This document shows positions 7,880 through 12,005 of a stretch of DNA of 12,005 nt, in pieces (positions within the stretch are counted from its first letter, which is position 1; every line of letters begins with the position of its first letter). Made by a program: the position numbers and the translations under genes. The stretch is taken from contig DBEYOB010000058.1 in the NCBI GenBank assembly GCA_048173955.1, positions 1 to 12,005 of the forward strand, given 5' to 3'. This stretch comes from CAZUFB01 sp048173955 (GTDB lineage: Bacteria > Actinomycetota > Coriobacteriia > Coriobacteriales > UMGS124). The notes below the pieces were generated by a model. The model had not been told where the DNA came from and made no database searches. It was given only the letters and a program-made list of their open reading frames with translations.

Positions 7880-9200
7880 GACCTTCCACCTGCCTTTCCT
7901 CTCTGTTCGCTTCGGCGCCCTCGATCTGCGCGATGCGGGCCGGCAGCTCGGCGCTTCTTGCCCGGATGCGCGCGCAGGCGCGCGCCTCGCGCCTTGCGCC
8001 CCGCAGCTCCGACGCTATCTCGGCGATGCGGGGGTTTGGGGGCGCGGGGGATCCCGCCGCCTTGGAGCGCCTCGCCTCGTTGCGCAGCGCGCGGCGTTCG
8101 GCCTGCAGCGCCTCGGACTTGTCGGCCAAGGCTCTTTCGTATGCCGCCAGCTGGGATCGCGTCTCTATCCCCTCGCGCGCGAGCAGCGCGAGCTCCCCCG
8201 ATATGGCTTCGAGTTCGCGCAGATCCTCGCGCAGCAGGAAATGCGCCCGCCCGCCTGGCGCCCTCTGCCTCTTCGCGCCGTTGAGCAGCGCCATGTACCT
8301 GCGGTACAGGCTCACGAGCGTGCCCTTCGGCACGGGCGGGCGCTCCTTGGGAGCGGGCCTCGGCCTGCCGAGGGGCAGGCGCTGGCGGCTGTTGGCGAGG
8401 ATGCGCGCGCCGATGCCCTCCTGCGAGTACGCGTCCCCGAAATTGCGGCGCAGGCGCACGAAACGCTCCTTGCCGGGCGGGCGCACCGATATGTCCTTGC
8501 CCACCTTCACGTCGTAGCCCATCGCGCGCAGGTTCGCGTGGAACTGGCGCATGCTCGCCGCACGCCCTACGGCCTCGTCCACGTCGGCCTTCACGAGCGA
8601 GCGCCACGTGGGGCGCCCCTCGCGCTCGGCGCGCCATTCGGCGTGGTGGCGCGCGCCGCCGCGCCCGGGGCTCTCCACCACCGAAAGACCATGCTCCCGG
8701 CACAGTTCGTCGGACGCTTCGCGCATCGCGCGGTAGCAGGCGGCGTCTCGGTGGAAGCGCCTGCCGTCGGCGAAGGACACAGAGTTGACCACGAAGTGGT
8801 TGTGGAGGTGGGCCTTGTCCAGATGGGTGGCCACCACAACCTCGAAGCGGCCGCCCCACAGCTCTTGGGCGAGGGCGACGCCCACCTCGTGGGCCGTGGC
8901 GGGGTCGGTCTCGCCGGGCGCGAACGCCTGGTATCCGTGGAAGGCCACGATGCCGCCCGTCTTGCCGTATTGGCGCTTGGTCGCGTTCATCTCTTCCAGC
9001 GCCGTGGCGGGCAGGCAGTTGACGCCGGTCACGTACAGCTGCCGCTCAGTCTTGCCGGGGTCGGCGGCGTAGAGGATGGCGGCGCCCACGCCCTGGAGCT
9101 CCCACTCGTCGGGCGAGCCTTCGGCCTTGTCCGGGTTCCCGGCGTACCCGAGCACGCGCGCCAGGCGCCCTTCGACCTTCCAAATCGACGTGACGGCCAC
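7854..9200 (-). CDS. MOBP-family relaxase
   Basis: A 448-residue relaxase that nicks oriT, stays covalently bound to the 5' end and is led into the recipient. Tyr19 in LGYAGNPDK is the likely catalytic tyrosine, matching the Y-x-x-NP-x-K motif. HGYQAFAPGE (88-97) is motif II. H126-x-D128-x2-H131-x-H133-x-H135 is the metal-binding three-His motif. From about residue 300 to the end it is Arg/Glu/Ala-rich with coiled-coil character. The start is GTG at 9200, with the previous stop TGA at 9204-9202 and GGAGG 7 nt before the GTG. An ATG at 9205-9203 is out of frame. It overlaps pcfB by 26 nt at the 3' end. All catalytic residues are present, so the gene looks functional. Confidence 0.95.
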   Translation of the reverse strand: MAVTSIWKVEGRLARVLGYAGNPDKAEGSPDEWELQGVGAAILYAADPGKTERQLYVTGVNCLPATALEEMNATKRQYGKTGGIVAFHGYQAFAPGETDPATAHEVGVALAQELWGGRFEVVVATHLDKAHLHNHFVVNSVSFADGRRFHRDAACYRAMREASDELCREHGLSVVESPGRGGARHHAEWRAEREGRPTWRSLVKADVDEAVGRAASMRQFHANLRAMGYDVKVGKDISVRPPGKERFVRLRRNFGDAYSQEGIGARILANSRQRLPLGRPRPAPKERPPVPKGTLVSLYRRYMALLNGAKRQRAPGGRAHFLLREDLRELEAISGELALLAREGIETRSQLAAYERALADKSEALQAERRALRNEARRSKAAGSPAPPNPRIAEIASELRGARREARACARIRARSAELPARIAQIEGAEANREERQVEGHGRIERGC

Positions 9201-9201
9201 C

Positions 9202-9531
9202 TCATCGCCTCCTTCCCGGCTCTTTGACCGCCGCCACGATCTCGCGGAGCGCGGCTTCGAGCCTTCGCGCCTCGGCGTCGTAGCGGGCGGCGTCCACGGT
9301 GCCGAGGGCGTGGGCCTTGCGCGCGATCTGGTTGAGGTTGTTCCCGATGGCGTGCAGCTCGCGGGTCATCGCCAGGTAGTCGGGCGGCGGCTTCGGCCTC
9401 GGGTCGATGCCCCCTATGAGCGCGCGCAGGTACGCCTCCTGCGACCAGCCCGCCCTGCGCGCCGCCTCTTTGAGCCGCGCCAGCTCTTCCTCCGTGAGCC
9501 TCACCGTGGCCTTGCGCGTGCGCCTTTCCAT
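9202..9531 (-). CDS. mobC: MobC relaxosome accessory protein
   Basis: A 109-residue protein. The N-terminal ribbon-helix-helix-type DNA-binding region runs from RKATVRLTEEELARLKE (5-21) to about residue 40. The MobC signature ELHAIGNNLNQIARKAH follows at 58-74, and a C-terminal helix ends the protein. MobC binds near nic and opens oriT for the relaxase. The ATG at 9531 has GGGAGGCGG directly upstream; the frame stays open to 9669, but that stretch encodes the putative oriT and is not protein-like. It sits one nucleotide from the relaxase GTG (TGAGGTG junction), so the two are translationally coupled. The hairpin-rich region immediately upstream is its likely binding target. Confidence 0.93.
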   Translation of the reverse strand: MERRTRKATVRLTEEELARLKEAARRAGWSQEAYLRALIGGIDPRPKPPPDYLAMTRELHAIGNNLNQIARKAHALGTVDAARYDAEARRLEAALREIVAAVKEPGRRR

Positions 9532-9543
9532 TCGCCGCCTCCC

Positions 9544-9658
9544 TTCGCGGGGTTGCAGGGGGTGCCCCCTGCGTCTGCCGAGCGCCAGCGCTCGGCGTTG
9601 CTTGCTGGTACGCGACGGTTTTCCGCCGCCTCGGCGGCGGACTTCGCAACCCGCCGAA
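9544..9658. other. Putative origin of transfer (oriT)
   Basis: The 134 bp gap between primase and mobC holds three perfect 8 bp inverted repeats in a row. They are GCAGGGGG-TG-CCCCCTGC (9555-9572), GCCGAGCG-CCAG-CGCTCGGC (9577-9596) and CCGCCGCC-TC-GGCGGCGG (9623-9640). An imperfect outer pair, TTCGCGGGGTTGC (9544-9556) and the complement of TTCGGCGGGTTGC (9646-9658), matches at 11 of 13 positions and brackets the set, overlapping the first repeat by two bases. MOBP elements commonly have oriT directly upstream of mobC, with inverted repeats as MobC and relaxase binding sites and nic nearby. The region 9597-9622 (GTTGCTTGCTGGTACGCGAC) between the second and third repeats is a plausible nic location, but I cannot place the nick. 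Terminator function for the primase gene is an alternative for one of the stems, though no T tract is present on the minus strand. Confidence 0.55.
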
Positions 9659-9665
9659 AGAAAGA

Positions 9666-10634
9666 TCACCTTCCCCTGTCGGGCGCTCGGCCTCTGGAGC
9701 GGCGGGCCAAGAGGAACTCATTCACGTCCTTACCCTCCGGGGGAGGCTCCATCGACGCCGCCACGCCGCGAGAAGCGGCTGCGCGCGCGATCTCGCGGGC
9801 GGCCCGCCTGCCCGCCTCGTCGTTGTCGAGATGCAAGGCCAACGAGGCGATGTATGGGCGGTCGTCAAGATGCTGCGCGAGGGCGAGCGGCAGCTTCGGG
9901 GCTCCGTTGCGCGCATGGGGGACCGACACCCCGCCGAGGGACAGCATCCCCAAGCTGGCCGTCTGCTTGCCCTCGTGCTCGAGGATGGTCGCGTAGGAAA
10001 GCGCGTCTATGGCGCTCTCGAAAACATGGAGCACGCCGTTGTTTCGGACGCTTTGCAGGGAGAACGCGAAGCGCTTGTCGGATCTGGGAGCCTCGCCCTT
10101 GAAGCCTCCCTCGCACGAGCGCAAGGCCGCGTACCTCGGAACGCCCGTGCGGTCCCTGCCGACGAACACCGCGCACGCGACCCCGCCGCGCATGGTGCCG
10201 TAGACGTCTCCGGCATCCACGAGGCCCTTCAGCAGGCTGCGCGAGATGCCGCGCGATTCGAGGTACCGCATCGCATCGTCGTCGGCGCACCGGCGTGGGA
10301 GGCGAAACGCCGGGCGCGGCGCGCTCGCCGGTGGGGCGGCATGCGCGGGCGGGGATGCTCTCGCAACGGCAGGGCGGTCGGCCCGCAGATGCTCCACGGC
10401 GTCGAGGAAGGCCATGTCGCGCACTTTGACGAGGAAGTCGAGCGCGCTCCTGCCGCCGAGATCCCGGCTCCACCAGAACCACTTGCCGTTGGAGATCTTA
10501 AGGCTGTCGTGTTCCTTCGTGCAGTAGACGCCGGGCGAAATGCGCACCAGCTCGTCGGGTTCGCGCTCTTGCAGGTAAGTAAGCAGGTCAACCCGCTTCA
10601 CTTCAGCGATGATTTCAGGGTCGACGTATGGCAT
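9666..10634 (-). CDS. Toprim-domain DNA primase-like protein (CHC2-type N-domain)
   Basis: A 322-residue protein. The N-domain (1-85) has the pattern of CHC2-type mobile-element primases: DLLTYLQ (16-22), VYCTKEHDSLKISNGKWFWW (36-55) and RSALDFLVKVR (62-72). Its zinc site is reduced (Cys38, His42). The Toprim domain supplies Glu206 in HVFESAIDALSY and Asp270/Asp272 in LHLDNDEAGRRAA, the metal-binding set; KDVNEFLL closes the domain. It probably primes synthesis of the complementary strand after transfer or during element replication. The ATG at 10634 has AAGGA at 7 nt; the long upstream frame to 10970 crosses into the divergent abi gene and is rejected. It is the first gene of the minus-strand run, followed by the putative oriT. 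Confidence 0.87.
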   Translation of the reverse strand: MPYVDPEIIAEVKRVDLLTYLQEREPDELVRISPGVYCTKEHDSLKISNGKWFWWSRDLGGRSALDFLVKVRDMAFLDAVEHLRADRPAVARASPPAHAAPPASAPRPAFRLPRRCADDDAMRYLESRGISRSLLKGLVDAGDVYGTMRGGVACAVFVGRDRTGVPRYAALRSCEGGFKGEAPRSDKRFAFSLQSVRNNGVLHVFESAIDALSYATILEHEGKQTASLGMLSLGGVSVPHARNGAPKLPLALAQHLDDRPYIASLALHLDNDEAGRRAAREIARAAASRGVAASMEPPPEGKDVNEFLLARRSRGRAPDRGR

Positions 10635-10683
10635 GTTTTCGTCCTTTTCTTGTCTTCGGATTTGCCTGTGGCCGCCGGAGCGG

Positions 10684-10750
10684 CGCGGCGTGCCCCCATT
10701 CGCCTTCGCTTCGCCATGCCGATTCGAGATGCGCGGAACGCGGCGTGCCC
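10684..10750. promoter_or_regulatory. 12 bp direct repeat in the divergent intergenic region
   Basis: CGCGGCGTGCCC occurs at 10684-10695 and again at 10739-10750, 55 bp start to start, in the 138 bp gap between the divergent primase and abi genes. No other feature explains the repeat. It could be an operator controlling one or both divergent transcripts, but no convincing -35/-10 pair is visible beside it, and in sequence this GC-rich a 12 bp repeat can arise by chance. Confidence 0.25.
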
Positions 10751-10772
10751 AAGAGACGCTGAAAGGGGTAGA

Positions 10773-11795
10773 ATGGCGGGCATGGTGAATCCGAGTGAAA
10801 CATACACTGCATGGAGCATCGGGGAGGGCGCGCACGAGGTGACGGGGCTCAAGCCGATGCTGAACCCGGAGGAGCAGGTTGCGCTTCTGAAGGCGAAAGG
10901 CGTCTCGTTCGAGCGATGCGGCGAGGAGCAAGCCGCGGACGCTTTGGCCCGCCGGGGAACCTTCGTGCACCTCGCGTCATGCCGCAGGCTGTTCCAGAAG
11001 CACGCGTCCGGCGACGACCGGGGGAAGTACGTGAGGCTTGACTTCGCCGACCTGCTGGCTCTCGATGCGCTCGACGACGAGCTCCGCAAGGCGTTCCTAG
11101 CTGTCTCGCAAGACGTGGAGCGGCTGGCCAAGACCTCCATGGTGACGCGCGCCTCCAGGCTCGACGACGAGGACGGCTACGGCATAGTCGCCGATTTCAT
11201 GAGGGCGCAACAGAGGAGATACCGCAGCTACATCGAGCGGGATCTCTCCTCGCGCATGTCCGCCGGCATCGTCGGCGACGTTTACACCGGGCGCATCATC
11301 GGCCATTACCGAGACGCGATGCCCGTATGGGCGTTTTTGGAGGTGGTCACGTTCGGAACGGCGCTGGCCTTCTGCCTGTTCTGCTCCGAGCGATGGGACG
11401 ACGCCGTCATGCGGGAGGAGCACTACATCCTCAAGGGCGTGAAGGCCGTGAGGAACTGCTGTTCCCACGGCAGCTGCATAGTCAACGGGATGGACGGCTC
11501 CAACGAGTGCGATTACGCGCTTTCCAGCCTGGTCTACGATTGGCTCGCCGAGAAAGGCGTCGGCAACAGCAAGACGCGCCGCGCCAAGTTAAGGAACCGT
11601 CGTATGCAGCAGCTCCTCGAGACGCTCGTGATGTTCGACCGATTGGGAGGGCCGGCGCTCTGTCCCCGTTCGACGGCGCTGCTGGAAGGGCTGCGCGCGA
11701 GTCTTCTCGGCACGTGCGAGAGCTACGGCGTCCAGAACGGGTTCGTGTCGTACCTGAGGTTTCTGGCGAATCTCATTGACAAGGCGCTCGGCTGA
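10773..11795 (+). CDS. Abi_2/AbiF-like HEPN abortive-infection RNase
   Basis: A 340-residue protein and the only plus-strand gene. Residues 26-45 (LKPMLNPEEQVALLKAKGVS) match the opening of Abi_2 proteins. DAMPVWAFLEVVTFGTAL (181-198) is the family's central motif. RNCCSH (227-232) is the HEPN R-x4-H catalytic motif. Abi_2/AbiF proteins are phage-defence or toxin-antitoxin effectors, and the HEPN motif implies RNase activity. The residues after the motif (GSCIVN) depart from the usual HxRLxN pattern, and the protein is Cys-rich, so it is a divergent member. ATG 10773 follows GAAAGGGG at only 4 nt; ATG 10782, at 13 nt, is the alternative. The open frame further upstream is antisense to the primase and rejected. 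Transcription diverges from the transfer operon. A structured RNA candidate begins 20-30 nt past the stop. Confidence 0.85.
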   Translation: MAGMVNPSETYTAWSIGEGAHEVTGLKPMLNPEEQVALLKAKGVSFERCGEEQAADALARRGTFVHLASCRRLFQKHASGDDRGKYVRLDFADLLALDALDDELRKAFLAVSQDVERLAKTSMVTRASRLDDEDGYGIVADFMRAQQRRYRSYIERDLSSRMSAGIVGDVYTGRIIGHYRDAMPVWAFLEVVTFGTALAFCLFCSERWDDAVMREEHYILKGVKAVRNCCSHGSCIVNGMDGSNECDYALSSLVYDWLAEKGVGNSKTRRAKLRNRRMQQLLETLVMFDRLGGPALCPRSTALLEGLRASLLGTCESYGVQNGFVSYLRFLANLIDKALG

Positions 11796-11807
11796 TGGCA
11801 CCATAAC
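11776..11807 (+). promoter_or_regulatory. Candidate promoter for the downstream RNA
   Basis: A perfect -35 box TTGACA lies at 11776-11781 within the last codons of the abi gene, and CATAAC at 11802-11807 matches the -10 consensus at 4 of 6. The 20 nt spacing is longer than optimal, and TTGACA coincides with Ile-Asp-Lys codons, so it may be chance. If used, transcription would begin near 11813-11815, just ahead of the first hairpin. Confidence 0.28.
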
Positions 11808-11815
11808 CTCAGATT

Positions 11816-11950
11816 CAAAAACCTTCGGGTTTTGTATGGGCCAATCCCGCTGGGATTGGCTCTAGTTAATGACTTCAGTCTGGCGCGCGCGTAGCCGCGC
11901 CAAGTAAACCGCCCGCTATGCGGGCGGACGACAACCTGCTTTACAAAACC
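11816..11950 (+). ncRNA. Structured non-coding RNA candidate next to the Abi gene (abiF-RNA-like)
   Basis: The DNA after the abi stop codes for nothing evident but folds compactly. Three hairpins follow each other: GCCAATCCC-GCT-GGGATTGGC (11840-11860), TGGCGCG with CGCGCCA and an 8 nt loop (11881-11902), and CCGCCCGC-TAT-GCGGGCGG (11909-11927). All stems are perfect. GGTTTTGTA (11828-11836) pairs perfectly with TACAAAACC (11942-11950) and encloses all three, giving a multibranch structure. A further hairpin, AAAACC-TTCG-GGTTTT (11818-11833), uses the same GGTTTT arm and so competes with the closing helix. Structured RNAs beside Abi_2/AbiF genes are known (the abiF RNA motif; AbiF ncRNA systems related to Cas13). 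Whether this belongs to that family cannot be decided by eye. Strand is inferred from the abi gene. An alternative is the folded end of an IS200/IS605-type element. Confidence 0.6.
11818..11833 (+). terminator. UUCG-tetraloop hairpin after abi (weak terminator or RNA switch arm)
   Basis: AAAACC-TTCG-GGTTTT is a 6 bp perfect stem with a stable UUCG loop, 22 nt past the abi stop. The U run lies in the 3' arm rather than after the stem, and the stem is A/U-rich, so it would be a weak intrinsic terminator. Because its 3' arm can instead form the 9 bp closing helix with 11942-11950, a role as an alternative fold of the RNA is at least as likely. Confidence 0.35.
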
Positions 11951-12005
11951 ACCCTCCCGCCGGATATTGACGATTGTTCAGGCCGTCAAGAATCCGAGAA
12001 GGAAG

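Noticed and set aside
7677..9227. 516-codon plus-strand frame opposite pcfB and the relaxase
   Set aside because: The minus strand carries all relaxase catalytic motifs here; the plus frame is a GC-bias shadow.
9831..10772. Upstream in-frame extension of the abi gene (total 654 codons)
   Set aside because: The first 314 codons are antisense to the Toprim primase and have no family resemblance; the Abi_2 similarity begins after 10773.
10635..10970. Upstream extension of the primase frame
   Set aside because: It runs into the abi gene on the other strand; the ATG at 10634 has an SD and begins the conserved N-domain.
11816..11950. IS200/IS605-type transposon end, suggested by consecutive hairpins
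   Set aside because: No TnpA or TnpB gene is present, and the enclosing 9 bp helix with the neighbouring Abi gene is better explained by a structured RNA; kept only as an alternative.
11796..12005. CRISPR array or attachment site in the repeat-rich right end
   Set aside because: The hairpins differ in sequence and spacing, so there are no direct repeats with spacers, and no integrase gene or duplicated att core is visible.
11990..12005. AGAAGGAAG near the right edge as the ribosome binding site of a next gene
   Set aside because: It is SD-like, but no start codon is within the window, so no gene can be supported.

Overview
This 12 kb window has very high GC. All genes but one lie on the minus strand in one tight run, with strong GGAGG-type Shine-Dalgarno (SD) sites and frequent TTG/GTG starts. 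Gene content and order match the transfer region of a Tn1549/CTn4-type integrative conjugative element. The GC and codon use suggest a high-GC Gram-positive gut actinobacterium, probably of the Coriobacteriia (Eggerthella/Gordonibacter-like). The host is an inference; no rRNA or housekeeping gene is present to settle it.

The minus-strand module reads right to left. It begins with a Toprim/CHC2-type primase (9666-10634) and a hairpin-rich 134 bp gap that is a good oriT candidate. DNA processing follows: MobC (9202-9531), MOBP relaxase (7854-9200), PcfB/DUF3801 (7154-7879), an ArdC-like ssDNA-binding protein (6284-7150) and the VirD4 coupling ATPase (4467-6287). The mating-pair-formation genes come next: a small two-helix Maff2/VirB2-like protein (4151-4483), a VirB6/TrbL-like channel protein (3277-4116), PrgI (2790-3173) and the VirB4 ATPase (500-2809). 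The run ends in the 5' part of a CD1108-like gene that leaves the window at base 1 (1-478). Several neighbours overlap or nearly touch, which fits one co-transcribed operon: primase, relaxosome, coupling protein, channel and cell-wall-side component. The integrase, excisionase and att sites are not in the window.

The exception is a plus-strand gene diverging from the primase (10773-11795). It encodes an Abi_2/AbiF-like protein with an intact HEPN R-x4-H RNase motif. The gene-free 210 bp after its stop codon contain consecutive perfect hairpins closed by a perfect 9 bp long-range helix (11828-11836 with 11942-11950). That is the signature of a structured RNA. The pair looks like a HEPN-type abortive-infection toxin with a cognate non-coding RNA, comparable to the abiF RNA motif and the AbiF systems proposed as relatives of Cas13. 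It is the most interesting object in the window, carried here as probable defence cargo at the edge of a conjugative transfer module.

I saw no tRNA, rRNA, CRISPR array or insertion-sequence transposase.
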